Source of the DNA: an uncultured Opitutales bacterium
GTDB lineage: Bacteria; Verrucomicrobiota; Verrucomicrobiia; Opitutales; Intestinicryptomonadaceae
Length of the DNA stretch: 35,614 nucleotides
NCBI GenBank assembly: GCA_900545705.1
Contig: URAK01000018.1
Coordinates: 1 to 35,614, forward strand
Direction: 5' to 3'
Positions 16,250 through 24,734 of the stretch are shown here, piece after piece. Every line of letters starts with the position of its first letter. Positions within the stretch are counted from its first letter, which is position 1. The position numbers and the translations under genes were made by a program. Under the pieces are notes generated by a model. That model was not told where the DNA came from and did not search any database. It saw only the letters and a list, made by a program, of their open reading frames with translations.

Positions 16250-17623
16250 ATGAAAAAAAAGATTCTTATCGCAATCATAGTATTGGCAATAGCTTATGGC
16301 GCCGGATACATGATAGTCGGCAACTCCTCAAATATCCCCGAGAGTTCGACTAACCAAAAAGCTCTGTACGCTCTCAACGAGGCCGGCTGCATAATGTGCC
16401 ATTCTAAAAACGCAAAACCCCCGTTTTACGCTTCCATACCGATTGTCGGCTCCCTCATAAAGTCCGACATGCAGATGGGTCTTAGAGCCTACGATATCAC
16501 GGATACTGTAAAGGCGATAGAATCGGGCGCAAAAGTAAGTTCAACGGACCTCGCAAAAATAGAGTACGCCGTTGACAGCAACACCATGCCGCCGCTTCGC
16601 TTTAAGATTGTCCACTGGAAGAGCAATATCTCAGCAGCGGAAAGAAAAGCCGTCGCAAATTGGATAATCTCAGAGAGGGCGAAACTAAACGCCAATTCCG
16701 GAATTTCAAAGGATTTTGCCAATGAGCCCGTATGGCCTATTCCCCAATCTCTTGAGGTTGACGCCGCAAAAGTAAGGCTCGGATCGATTCTCTACCACCA
16801 TACTGCGCTTTCGGGAGACGGCACTGTATCCTGCGCATCCTGCCACCCGCTCGACAAGGCTGGCGTGGACGCCTTGCAAACTTCAACCGGAATCCGCAAA
16901 CAAAAAGGCGACATAAACGCCCCGACCGTGTTCAACGCGGCATTCAACGCGAAACAGTTCTGGGACGGCAGAGAGGATACTCTCGAGCAGCAAGCAGGCG
17001 GTCCGCCAATGAATCCAATCGAAATGGACGGCGAATCGTGGGAAAAAATAGCAAAGCGCTTGGAGGCTGATCCCGCATTCAAGGCTGAGTTCACTAAAAC
17101 CTACCCCGACGGCTTCACACAAAAGAATATAACCGACGCAATCGCCGCTTTTGAACGCACGCTCATAACGCCCGACAGCCCGTTTGACCGCTATTTGAAA
17201 GGCGACAAAAACGCGATGTCGCCCGAGGCTATAAAAGGCTACGAGTTGTTCAAAAAGGCAAACTGTGCAGTATGCCATTCCGGCGAAAATCTCGGCGGGC
17301 AGACTTTTGAATACATGGGCCTAAGGCGCGACTATTTCAGAGACCGCGGAAACGTCGGCAAGATAAACGACAAGGGCCGCTTCTCCTTCACTAAAGACGA
17401 GCGCGATTTGCACAAATTTAAAACCCCCACCTTGCGCAACATAGCGCTCACCGCACCGTACTTCCACGACGGCTCTACGCAAAGCCTTCGCCAGGCGGTT
17501 GAAATAATGGCAAAGTACCAGCGCGACGTATCGCTCACAGACGAGGAAATCGACAACATCGTAAAATTCCTCGAAGCTCTGACAGGCGAATACAAGGGTA
17601 AGAAACTCGAAGTAAAAAAATAA
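16250..17623 (+). CDS. Tri-haem membrane-anchored cytochrome c peroxidase (YhjA-like)
   Basis: 457 residues. It reduces hydrogen peroxide to water in the periplasm, taking electrons probably from quinol. Three haem c attachment sites are visible: CIMCH (47-51), CASCH (195-199) and CAVCH (339-343). Classical CcpA has two; the extra N-terminal monohaem domain with candidate Met113 (NTMPPLRF) and an uncleaved-looking N-terminal anchor (ILIAIIVLAIAYGAGYMIV, 5-23) match E. coli YhjA, a quinol peroxidase. The peroxidase core is conserved: GGPPMNPIEMD (250-260) and APYFHDGS near the C-terminus. It lies just downstream of the bat operon but with its own AT-rich leader and terminator. Haem attachment would need a cytochrome c maturation system, not in this window. 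Confidence 0.94.
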   Translation: MKKKILIAIIVLAIAYGAGYMIVGNSSNIPESSTNQKALYALNEAGCIMCHSKNAKPPFYASIPIVGSLIKSDMQMGLRAYDITDTVKAIESGAKVSSTDLAKIEYAVDSNTMPPLRFKIVHWKSNISAAERKAVANWIISERAKLNANSGISKDFANEPVWPIPQSLEVDAAKVRLGSILYHHTALSGDGTVSCASCHPLDKAGVDALQTSTGIRKQKGDINAPTVFNAAFNAKQFWDGREDTLEQQAGGPPMNPIEMDGESWEKIAKRLEADPAFKAEFTKTYPDGFTQKNITDAIAAFERTLITPDSPFDRYLKGDKNAMSPEAIKGYELFKKANCAVCHSGENLGGQTFEYMGLRRDYFRDRGNVGKINDKGRFSFTKDERDLHKFKTPTLRNIALTAPYFHDGSTQSLRQAVEIMAKYQRDVSLTDEEIDNIVKFLEALTGEYKGKKLEVKK

Positions 17624-17638
17624 AACCGCTCAATTTAA

Positions 17639-17667
17639 AATCCCCGTTTATGCGGGGATTTTTTTTA
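17639..17667 (+). terminator. Rho-independent terminator after the peroxidase gene
   Basis: AATCCCCG (17639-17646) pairs with CGGGGATT (17653-17660) and is followed by a run of T. It resembles the hpf terminator. The thioesterase ATG lies only a few bases past it. Confidence 0.88.
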
Positions 17668-17673
17668 ATAAAT

Positions 17674-18420
17674 ATGAAGGAACATTCCACAAGCTATAAA
17701 GTGAGAGTCGCAGATGCGGGGGCGGACGGCAAGCTAAAGCTTCCGTCCATGCTGCAAATGCTTCAAGAGGCCGCCACGGAGCATGCGGAAATATTAGGGG
17801 TAGACTTCCGTTCGCTGAGGGAAATCGGCCTTGGCTGGGCGCTTTCAAAGATATATGTGGATATCAAAAAGCTTCCCGAATGGGGAGAGCGTGTTTGGAT
17901 AAAGACGTGGGCCTCAGACAGGGTAAAAATAGCCACATATAGGGAATTTGAAGCAAAAAGCCGAGACGGAACTGAACTATTTACCGCGCGCTCGCAATGG
18001 CTGCTTTTTGATTTTGAAAAGCGGCGGCTCGCCAGAATGGACAGGATCGACGATTTCCCGCGAAATCCGGACGCGCACGCAAACTCATACGATCTTTCCG
18101 AGCATCTGAAAGCCCCATCGGGAAATGCCCCATACACAACTGCGCGCGCGGCGGGCATATGCGATATCGACCTAAACGGGCACGTAAATAATTCCGTATA
18201 TATGGCGTGGGCACTCGACGCTCTGCCGGACATGCAAAATCTTGCCCCAAAATCGTTTTGCATAAATTTTTTGGAGGAAGTCAGGCCTCACGCAGAAGTA
18301 TTGTCGGTATGCGAGATTGTAGACGGCGCCTCTTTGCACCGCATACTCTCAAAGCAGACGCAGCGGGAATGCGCAAGAATAAATATTCAGTGGCAAACGC
18401 TCAATAATCTTGATTCTTAG
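17674..18420 (+). CDS. Acyl-ACP thioesterase (FatA/FatB-like, double hotdog)
   Basis: 248 residues from the ATG at 17674; an in-frame ATG at 17650 lies inside the terminator hairpin and is rejected. The enzyme hydrolyses acyl-ACP to free fatty acid in the cytosol. The N-terminal hotdog (about 1-130) has YKVRVADAGADGKLKLPSML and the long helix with QEAATEHAEILGVDF. The second hotdog carries the active-site loop DIDLNGHVNN (164-173), giving Asp166, Asn168 and His170, and a candidate acidic residue in FLEEV (199-203). The two-hotdog order and length fit bacterial members of the acyl-ACP thioesterase family. Chain-length preference cannot be read. No Shine-Dalgarno is visible. Confidence 0.9.
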   Translation: MKEHSTSYKVRVADAGADGKLKLPSMLQMLQEAATEHAEILGVDFRSLREIGLGWALSKIYVDIKKLPEWGERVWIKTWASDRVKIATYREFEAKSRDGTELFTARSQWLLFDFEKRRLARMDRIDDFPRNPDAHANSYDLSEHLKAPSGNAPYTTARAAGICDIDLNGHVNNSVYMAWALDALPDMQNLAPKSFCINFLEEVRPHAEVLSVCEIVDGASLHRILSKQTQRECARINIQWQTLNNLDS

Positions 18421-18447
18421 CAGAGCACGGGCATTATCTTTTATCCG

Positions 18448-18978
18448 ATGACATTATACCAGTCCACATATCTTTTCGCCGCGATTCTATTCGTTTGCGG
18501 GATTTTTTTCATTTTCCCAAAATTTAAGCCTCTTGTCACCGCTTTTCCCCGAAGCAAAACAGCGGCCGTCGTGACATTTGGCGGCGGCGGGCTGTGGTTT
18601 TTATACATACTCTCAACCCTTGGCGAGGCCGATTTTGGAGACATAAAAATATACTTAATTGCAATTTTTGGTGTGGCAGGGCTTCTTGCATTTAAATATC
18701 TCGACGACTTTCTCTCCGTAAGGGGGCTCGCAATCCTTGGACTCCTCCTGCCGCGCGAATTTCTCGATTCCGCCTTTATGCAAGAACCCGTCTCGAGACT
18801 TACGCTTGTCTCGCTTTCATACATAGTTGTATTGGCAAGCCTATATTTGGGAGCGCTTCCATACAGATTTAGGGATTTTCTCGAATTTTTGTATTTGAAA
18901 CCGCAAAGGGCCGTGTATTTTGGAGTTTTACTCGAAATTTTTGCGGTGTCGCTCGTAGTCTCGGCACTATTTTATTGA
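18448..18978 (+). CDS. Integral membrane protein, function unknown
   Basis: 176 residues, mostly hydrophobic. I count about five or six membrane helices, for example YLFAAILFVCGIFFIF, VVTFGGGGLWFLYIL, IYLIAIFGVAGLLAF, SLSYIVVLASLYLGAL and VYFGVLLEIFAVSLVVSALF. Short loops carry charged pairs (KYLDD, YRFRDF). I do not recognise the family. Its TGA is separated from the gmk ATG by a single base, so the two are co-transcribed and probably coupled; it starts 27 nt past the thioesterase stop. No catalytic motif is evident, so it may be structural or a small transporter-like protein. Confidence 0.8.
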   Translation: MTLYQSTYLFAAILFVCGIFFIFPKFKPLVTAFPRSKTAAVVTFGGGGLWFLYILSTLGEADFGDIKIYLIAIFGVAGLLAFKYLDDFLSVRGLAILGLLLPREFLDSAFMQEPVSRLTLVSLSYIVVLASLYLGALPYRFRDFLEFLYLKPQRAVYFGVLLEIFAVSLVVSALFY

Positions 18979-18979
18979 T

Positions 18980-19588
18980 ATGAAAAACACTGTAATGCTC
19001 ATAATAAGCGGCCCGGCGGGAAGCGGCAAAAATACGGTCGCCGAGAGGCTTATGGCGGAGTTTCCGCAAATCAGCAGGGTTGTCACGTCAACGTCGCGGC
19101 CTCCGCGCGGGAATGAAAAGGACGGCGTAGATTACCACTTCATGACGCCCTCAGACTTCGAAAAGGCAATCGCCTCCGGAGAATTTTTTGAATACGCGAA
19201 AGTCCATGACAGGTACTACGGCACATCGAAAAAGGCTGTTTACGACGCCTTTAACGCCGGCAAAGACTTGATATTGATTATTGACGTCCAAGGGGCAAAA
19301 ACCTGGCGCAAAATAGTCGCCTCAGAAAAAGGACTCGGCGAAAAGATATTTTTTGTATTCATTGCTCCCGCGTCCAAAGAAGAGTTAAAAAAACGCCTTT
19401 TAGGCCGCGGAACCGAATCGGACGCTGAAATAGAAAGGCGCCTGCAAACGGCAGTCTCTGAATACGCCGCCGCAGACGAATTTGACTTTAAAATAGACTC
19501 AAAAACGCGAGACGAAGACTACTCCGCGCTAAAACAAATATATTTAAAAGCAAAATCTTCTCTCCCCCGGGAAGGCACAAGCATTTAA
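18980..19588 (+). CDS. gmk: Guanylate kinase
   Basis: 202 residues, the normal size. Phosphorylates GMP to GDP with ATP in the cytosol. The P-loop is GPAGSGKNT (11-19), the GMP-binding stretch is STSRPPRGNEKDGVDYHFM, and it continues with FFEYAKVHDRYYGTS and IIDVQGAKTWRK, the family order. The Asn before the Thr of the P-loop takes the place of the Gly or Ser usually seen there, a minor change. It is coupled to the membrane protein gene upstream and converges on tatA across a two-way terminator. Confidence 0.96.
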   Translation: MKNTVMLIISGPAGSGKNTVAERLMAEFPQISRVVTSTSRPPRGNEKDGVDYHFMTPSDFEKAIASGEFFEYAKVHDRYYGTSKKAVYDAFNAGKDLILIIDVQGAKTWRKIVASEKGLGEKIFFVFIAPASKEELKKRLLGRGTESDAEIERRLQTAVSEYAAADEFDFKIDSKTRDEDYSALKQIYLKAKSSLPREGTSI

Positions 19589-19624
19589 ATAAAATTTTTA
19601 AGCCGCATGGCGATATTTAGGCAA

Positions 19625-19659
19625 AAAAAATGCCCGAAAATAAATTTCGGGCATTTTTT
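19625..19659. terminator. Bidirectional terminator between gmk and tatA
   Basis: A 15-bp perfect stem (19625-19639 with 19645-19659, loop ATAAA) has a GC core TGCCCG/CGGGCA and A/T runs on both outer sides, so it can end transcription from gmk and from tatA. Confidence 0.92.
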
Positions 19660-19672
19660 ATGTTTGAAGAAA

Positions 19673-19939
19673 TTATTTCGTTTCTGTCTTTTCTTCGGAA
19701 GCTTCGCTTTTCACCTCCGACTGGGGCTTGGCCTCGACCTTTTTGGTCTCCTCTTCCCTCATTGCTTCGCGAATATTGTCTTCAACTTCGCTTGTGGCCT
19801 TTTTGAATTCACGTATAGACTTTCCAAGACCTCTGGCGAGCTCCGGAAGGCGCTTTGCCCCGAAAAGCAAAAGTACCACCAAAAGTATTACGAGCCATTC
19901 TGAACCGCCAGGCATGCCAAATGCTAAAATGTTTTCCAT
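19673..19939 (-). CDS. tatA: Twin-arginine translocase subunit TatA/TatE
   Basis: 88 residues. TatA oligomers form the pore of the Tat pathway for folded proteins at the inner membrane. One helix (EWLVILLVVLLLFGA, about 14-28) is followed by the hinge FGAKRLPELARGLG (26-39) and an amphipathic helix (KSIREFKKATSEVED), then an acidic Lys/Glu-rich tail. The absence of the Pro and longer tail pattern of TatB favours TatA. No tatB or tatC is next to it; it lies 124 nt downstream of the 546-aa protein gene on the same strand and probably has its own promoter. Confidence 0.94.
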   Translation of the reverse strand: MENILAFGMPGGSEWLVILLVVLLLFGAKRLPELARGLGKSIREFKKATSEVEDNIREAMREEETKKVEAKPQSEVKSEASEEKTETK

Positions 19940-20063
19940 ATATGTATTTTATTTGAGTTTTATACGAAGCTAAGGGCGATAAACAGCGAGTCAAGCGTTT
20001 TTATCGATATTGGTTTTTTCATTAGCGCCGCACTCGATAAAATATCGTTTCAGAAGTTATACG

Positions 20064-21704
20064 TCAATTTCCCAAAAGCATTTTTCTCGCTGTATCCGAG
20101 ATTTTGTCAGCCTCGGCAAATTTTTCCGCGAAGGCCTTTGAGGCGTCGTCGAACTCATCTTTGTCGTCGTCAAGCGCCGACTCAAAGACCCTTCCTAAAT
20201 TTACGAGAGCCTCCGCGTAAAGCGGATTTATTCGCGGAAGCGCCACCTTTATCTCCATGAGCCTGCGTTCAATATTATAGCGCACAAGAGTGTTTTCGCG
20301 GTATTTCCAGACATCGGCGGGATTCAGCCCGAGCGGCTCGCCGGAGGTGTCCTCAGCCTGCAAGAAAGAAAGTCTTACAATTTCATTCCTCGACGCGCGC
20401 GTATTGTAAACCCCTCCTACGCGCGACCATATCTCTCCGCTAATAAAACAGTTCCATACTATTTCAAAATTCTGTGGACTTAATTTTTCAATCTCAGCGT
20501 AGGATTTTTGTGCGTCCATAGCAGACAATTTCATAAGCAGCGGCCAAAATTTTCCGTCTCGGGAAGAGAGCCTCTCCAGAGTTTTTAAAGTCCAAAAACA
20601 TTCGGCAGAATCGTTTTCAGATAATATAGCAGTTTTCCCCAGAATTTCTTTCAAGGGCCTTGGGGGATTTCCCGCCGATATGTCGGCAAATTCTCCAGTT
20701 AGTCCAAGTTTAACCCTGCATTGCAAATATACCGAAAGCGCCTCATCTAGCCACATGGGGCATTCGCGGACTACTTTGCCGCTCCTTTCATATATTGCCT
20801 TGCGGAAAAGAGCGCCGGATACGAGCCTGCAAAAATGCGCAAAATCAAGCTTTTCATTCCAAAGCACAGTCAGAATCACACCGCCGTTTTTATCCATGGA
20901 ATATTGGGCGGCATTTTTATATTTTTCGGCGTCGGTTACAATTTGGACGATGATTTTATCCCCGAGTTTTATATCCCCGCCCTCTCCCGTCTCAAATTCG
21001 TAAAACATAGACGAGGCGCCTTCGAGTATTTTACGCGCAAGGGATATAGAATCTCCATCGCCAGTTATTAGGTAAAAAGCGCTGTTAGACCACGATAGTA
21101 TTGGCGCCGAATTTTCCTCAGGCTGCGGCAACGCCGAATCGGCATCTTTTACGTAGTATCCATTTTTAAGCTTGGAGGTATCTACAACATATTTTGGCTT
21201 TACGGGATTCACCGGGACTTCGTCCGGCAAGATAACTCGATTCCCGCCGTGCTGCGCATCGGTAGATTTTTTTACGTCTTTTGTTGTGCTGCGCGCAGTT
21301 TGAGTGCCAGTTTCTTCCGCGATTTTTGCCCCGTCCTGCCCTTGCTGGCTCTCCAAAACTTTTTTTGAACCGGCATCGTCTGATTTTTTGGAAGTTTTCC
21401 CAACTTTCTCGACAGCAGTTGCGGGCGCGGGTATGGGTTGCGGCAAGTCCGGCGCTGTGGGTTCTTCCGGTTCTGAAGGCGCGGGAAGTGCAGTTTTATC
21501 GCTCTGGGCAATATCGTTCCCGTATTTTTCGAGCATCTTTGAAAAATCAAAACCGCCGTTTACGACAAGCCCGCTTTCCTCTTTTCCCGCGGCCGCCGCG
21601 TCCGCCATTTTTTTTGCGAGCGCAATCTTTTCAGCGAGCGAAATTTCCCCGCCCGCCGCAATGCAATACGCAATAACCGCAACCGCTGCCGCAATCTTCT
21701 TCAT
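20064..21704 (-). CDS. Secreted protein with degenerate metallopeptidase (peptidase MA/gluzincin-like) domain
   Basis: 546 residues. A signal peptide (MKKIAAAVAVIAYCIAAGG) is followed by a low-complexity Pro/Glu/Lys region (about 65-170). The remaining 370 residues follow the peptidase-MA pattern: AFYLITGDGDSISLARKILE (209-228), IIVQIVTDAEKYKNAA (251-266), then FAHFCRL (288-294) and PMWLDEALSVYLQ (316-328). In active relatives FAHFCRL would be a HExxH zinc motif and WLDEAL the downstream Glu motif WLxEGLA. Here only the first His is kept, so the zinc site looks lost although the third-ligand motif remains. The C-terminal part is helical. It is the last gene of a five- or six-gene operon and overlaps its upstream neighbour (ATGA). 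The fold assignment is by eye. Confidence 0.75.
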   Translation of the reverse strand: MKKIAAAVAVIAYCIAAGGEISLAEKIALAKKMADAAAAGKEESGLVVNGGFDFSKMLEKYGNDIAQSDKTALPAPSEPEEPTAPDLPQPIPAPATAVEKVGKTSKKSDDAGSKKVLESQQGQDGAKIAEETGTQTARSTTKDVKKSTDAQHGGNRVILPDEVPVNPVKPKYVVDTSKLKNGYYVKDADSALPQPEENSAPILSWSNSAFYLITGDGDSISLARKILEGASSMFYEFETGEGGDIKLGDKIIVQIVTDAEKYKNAAQYSMDKNGGVILTVLWNEKLDFAHFCRLVSGALFRKAIYERSGKVVRECPMWLDEALSVYLQCRVKLGLTGEFADISAGNPPRPLKEILGKTAILSENDSAECFWTLKTLERLSSRDGKFWPLLMKLSAMDAQKSYAEIEKLSPQNFEIVWNCFISGEIWSRVGGVYNTRASRNEIVRLSFLQAEDTSGEPLGLNPADVWKYRENTLVRYNIERRLMEIKVALPRINPLYAEALVNLGRVFESALDDDKDEFDDASKAFAEKFAEADKISDTARKMLLGN

Positions 21705-22258
21705 TTTTTAATACTTATGGTGGAATTTTCCAACTTTATTTCTTTTATCTTTTCAAGGCCGATTTCATCAACATCATAGAGCGATTTCATATTATCGGCT
21801 ATTTTTCTTGCGGCAAAAAGCGGTATTCTCGCCTCCCCAAGCCGCGCCCCGACCAATTTGGGAGTTGAACCGTCAAAAGCGATGTCAAATTTCATTTCGG
21901 CCCCGGCGCTTTTTGCCAAAGACACTCTAACGCCCGCAGTCAGCACCCCTTCCGACAAATGAAATGTCGGAGGATTTGGTATAGACAGCGCAGTTTTGCG
22001 CGGATTTTTTTTCTGCTCCAAGTCTATTAACAGCCCTAGAAATCCCTCTGTAAGCTCTTTTTCAGAAAGGGAAATTTCAGGCGCGGAATCGTCGGACAAG
22101 AAATTAGATAGAGCGTCTGAATACGCTGGTTTGCGGTGGGGATTGTCAAATTCAAAAGCCAGCGCACAAAAGGCGCATACCGCACCGAAAAGCGCGAATA
22201 TCGCGTACGACACCCCCGCGCGCAACACAGCAAAAAACAGTGCCGTAAGCCTTTTCAT
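21701..22258 (-). CDS. Anchored envelope protein, function unknown (YpmS/DUF2140-like pattern)
   Basis: 185 residues from the ATG at 22258, which overlaps the preceding stop (ATGA); a longer frame would begin inside the neighbour. One N-terminal helix (LTALFFAVLRAGVSYAIFALFG and on) anchors or exports it. The outer part starts with ISLSEKELTEGFL, then alternating strands (FHLSEGVLTAGVRVSLA, EMKFDIAF), a short G-rich turn and the final IKLENSTISI. This sequence of strand and SEKEL helix recalls YpmS/DUF2140-like lipid-binding folds, at low confidence. The operon position between two secreted proteins suggests an envelope role. Confidence 0.7.
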   Translation of the reverse strand: MKRLTALFFAVLRAGVSYAIFALFGAVCAFCALAFEFDNPHRKPAYSDALSNFLSDDSAPEISLSEKELTEGFLGLLIDLEQKKNPRKTALSIPNPPTFHLSEGVLTAGVRVSLAKSAGAEMKFDIAFDGSTPKLVGARLGEARIPLFAARKIADNMKSLYDVDEIGLEKIKEIKLENSTISIKK

Positions 22259-24222
22259 CAGTACTTTTCCGCCACCCTTTCTATGCCCATTCTGCACGCT
22301 TGGGAAGCCGGAAAAATCTTTTGCGCCGCCAAATAATAATTAAGCGCCGCCGCAAATTCTTTTTTATTCTCTGCGTCTTTGGCGCGGTTTAGCGATTTAA
22401 CGTAGTCGGAAACCTCCGGCGCAAGCCGCGCAATAGCCCGCGCGAGAACCGGATCCGCAGGATCTATACGGGACGCATTTTCGAGAATGTCCCACGCGAA
22501 GTACGGGCTCTTTTGCCTTTCAAACTCGGCGGCCTGGGCAATCAGCGAATCAATCTGGGATATTTTCACAACAATCTCCCTCAGCTTTTTTGCCCTCTCG
22601 GGATCGTTTTTAAACGCAATCCCATACTCCGGAGCCTCGTCCATAATATCCCTGAGATTCCCCCGCTCTACATTCTCGTCAAATTTCTTTACATATGTTG
22701 ATATGCCTTTCGTGAGCCCGAGCAGCTCGTCGTTAAACGTCTGAATACCCGGGTTGAGCGGCCAAAGAAGCGCCGCTTTTTCTATATTCTTTTTAACGTC
22801 GTCTGCCGCTCCAAGCGCCGCCGCCTGCTTTGCCGCAAGAAGCGCCATATTGCTTGCGGTCTGCGCTGTTTTTACCTTTGAAAGCACTTCGCGCACTGGG
22901 AAATCGGCCGCGAGCTTGGAAATCTCGTTTACTACTTCTTCAACGCCCCCCCAGTCCTTTGAGTCGGCAAGCTCTTTTAATGTAATGGCGTCTTTGTATA
23001 TCTTGCGCAATACCTCGCGCTTTTCGGGCGAGAATACAGCCAAAGCTACGTCCTGCTCGCCAATTAAAAATGTTTCAAGCAAGCGCTCGAGAGCAGCATA
23101 CCTATCGCCCTTATCGTAGAGGGTTTCAACCGCCGCCATGCCGTCTGCAATATCCTTTCTTGCGTCTATTGCAATCATTTCAAGGGCATCGGCTGTCGGG
23201 GTGAAATTGGAGACTTGAACGAGGTCTTTTATTTGTTCCCTACCTACCTGCAATTCCTGCGCATTGCCGCGGTATATGTGCCTGTAAAACATTGCCGAAA
23301 TTTGCGCCTGCTGGAATTTGCGCTCCAAAATGAATGCGAGAATTTGCGACTGGAACTGCCATACCGCCTTTGTAGCCACAGCCTCTTTCATTGCTTTTGC
23401 CGTAGCAAGCTCCGCTACTTGGCGCTGCAAGTCTTGCAGCCTATATCCCAAATCTGCCGTCCCGACAGTCGGGCTAGACTGCGAATTCCTGGCCCGCTTT
23501 GAAGTAAGCCGCTTCATTTTGTCGGAAGCGTACTCCATAAATTCCGCTTTCTCCTTGGCGCGAAACTTGGCGGTTTTCACATCGCGCTCCTTTTCGTTTT
23601 CGGCGGATTTAAAGTTTTCGTACTCGTCGCGCATGCGCCACGAAAGATACACAAGGTTTGCAATTACCAGAGACGAATCGCCGTCTATTTGATATTCGGC
23701 GGCATCGAACAGCCTGCTCCACGCGTATTTTATGTTTTCCAAAGTTAGGTTGTCGTTGTTGGCGGCAAGCTGCGCTTCAATTTCCGCAAGTATAGAGCGA
23801 TAGCTTTCGTAGTCGCCCAAATTGGCGGGCATGCTCAGATATCGTTCAAAACGTGCGCGCACTATGCGGGAATCGCCGACAGAAAATGTCTTGCCCTTCC
23901 AGCGCAAATTTCCGTCCGTGTCAATCGAGTCCGTTTTTACGTCGAATATTCTGTCGGCAAACCGCTCTGCGGTGGAGCTTTCAAAAATTCCTGTGTTGGG
24001 AGCTTGCGCAGTTTGCTGCGGCGCGGTTGGCGCGGTCGGCGTCGATACATTTTGCACAGGCGCAGGAGCGGGAGAAACAGGCTGGGCGGCACCGGGAATG
24101 CCTGAGACCATCAAATTCGCCTGCGCCGAGATTCCCGCCGCAATGAGGCATGAAGCGGCTGCGCCTCTTGCAAAAAAGCCGTGGCGCATAATTGGAGATA
24201 TTTTTGACGCACGTATTTTCAT
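22258..24222 (-). CDS. Large secreted helical-repeat protein, function unknown
   Basis: 654 residues. A signal peptide follows a short basic head (cut probably after GISAQA near residue 35), then a Pro/Ala/Gln-rich linker (about 45-75). The rest is almost all helix: a coiled-coil-like region (about 200-290, with LQRQVAELATAKAMKEAVA), then TPR-like pairs. The last 85 residues (YFAWDILENASRIDPADP and FAAALNYYLAAQKIFP) are clear TPR-type repeats. No catalytic motif is visible, so a scaffold or binding protein in the periplasm is likely. It begins directly after the stop of the 124-aa anchored protein (TAAATG) and ends by overlapping the 185-aa gene. Confidence 0.78.
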   Translation of the reverse strand: MKIRASKISPIMRHGFFARGAAASCLIAAGISAQANLMVSGIPGAAQPVSPAPAPVQNVSTPTAPTAPQQTAQAPNTGIFESSTAERFADRIFDVKTDSIDTDGNLRWKGKTFSVGDSRIVRARFERYLSMPANLGDYESYRSILAEIEAQLAANNDNLTLENIKYAWSRLFDAAEYQIDGDSSLVIANLVYLSWRMRDEYENFKSAENEKERDVKTAKFRAKEKAEFMEYASDKMKRLTSKRARNSQSSPTVGTADLGYRLQDLQRQVAELATAKAMKEAVATKAVWQFQSQILAFILERKFQQAQISAMFYRHIYRGNAQELQVGREQIKDLVQVSNFTPTADALEMIAIDARKDIADGMAAVETLYDKGDRYAALERLLETFLIGEQDVALAVFSPEKREVLRKIYKDAITLKELADSKDWGGVEEVVNEISKLAADFPVREVLSKVKTAQTASNMALLAAKQAAALGAADDVKKNIEKAALLWPLNPGIQTFNDELLGLTKGISTYVKKFDENVERGNLRDIMDEAPEYGIAFKNDPERAKKLREIVVKISQIDSLIAQAAEFERQKSPYFAWDILENASRIDPADPVLARAIARLAPEVSDYVKSLNRAKDAENKKEFAAALNYYLAAQKIFPASQACRMGIERVAEKY

Positions 24223-24597
24223 TTAATATTTCTCCATTGATTCCACTATGATTTTTCCGCCCTCGCCGACGCGCACAACCATTTCGTAGCGCTGTTTTGC
24301 GGAAATGTTGACCCTAAGCTCATTCGGGACTAAAACCGCAATGGGCGACCCTGAAACCCCTTCGCTCACGGTGATTACCCTTCCCTCGCCGGTTGTTGCA
24401 AGCTGTACGTCCATCTGGGCGTTTAGCGTGTATTTATTGCCCCGCAACCCGTCGGGAGAAGATATATATACCGAGTATGGGAACTCGTCGAGACCCGAGA
24501 CGTTTTTCTTCTTAAAATATATAAGCGAAAGCGCAACCGCGACCGATACTATCGGTATAAGCAACGCCACAATTATCGGAGCCGTTTTAGATTTCAT
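24223..24597 (-). CDS. Single-pass inner-membrane protein, periplasmic domain, function unknown
   Basis: 124 residues from the ATG at 24597, chosen because it opens a clean N-terminal anchor (APIIVALLIPIVSVAVALSLIYF, split by no charge) and because the 43-aa frame stops 5 nt before it. The remaining 90 residues are beta-rich and polar (YSVYISSPDG, YTLNAQMDVQLATTG, RYEMVVRVGEGGKIIVES). I do not recognise the family. Size and form resemble adaptor-like single-helix proteins next to ABC systems, an inference from context. Coupled to the 654-aa protein by TAAATG. Confidence 0.72.
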   Translation of the reverse strand: MKSKTAPIIVALLIPIVSVAVALSLIYFKKKNVSGLDEFPYSVYISSPDGLRGNKYTLNAQMDVQLATTGEGRVITVSEGVSGSPIAVLVPNELRVNISAKQRYEMVVRVGEGGKIIVESMEKY

Positions 24598-24602
24598 ATA
24601 AA

Positions 24603-24734
24603 TTAAGAGTATTGCTTTGCCGCCGCCTTCGCCAATGCGCAAAACGACAGCATTTTTACAAGGCCAATTTTGCGCGTATGCCCGTTGTCTGCAAGCTTTT
24701 TTGCCCGCAAGCAAAGAATAAGCTCTATTGCCAT
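24603..24734 (-). CDS. Candidate 43-aa protein filling the gap behind the ABC gene
   Basis: An ATG at 24734-24732 lies within the last codons of the ABC gene (10-nt overlap). It opens 43 codons ending with TAA at 24605-24603, just 5 nt before the ATG of the 124-aa protein. The peptide begins MAIELILCLRAKKLADNG, has several Lys and two Cys, and ends AKAAAKQYS; it looks like one or two amphipathic helices. The exact fit between two tightly spaced genes argues it may be real. Its small size and lack of a Shine-Dalgarno argue for caution. Confidence 0.45.
   Translation of the reverse strand: MAIELILCLRAKKLADNGHTRKIGLVKMLSFCALAKAAAKQYS

Noticed and set aside
19960..20022. 20-aa minus-strand frame just upstream of tatA
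   Set aside because: Very short, no ribosome binding site; the sequence is more likely the tatA promoter region.
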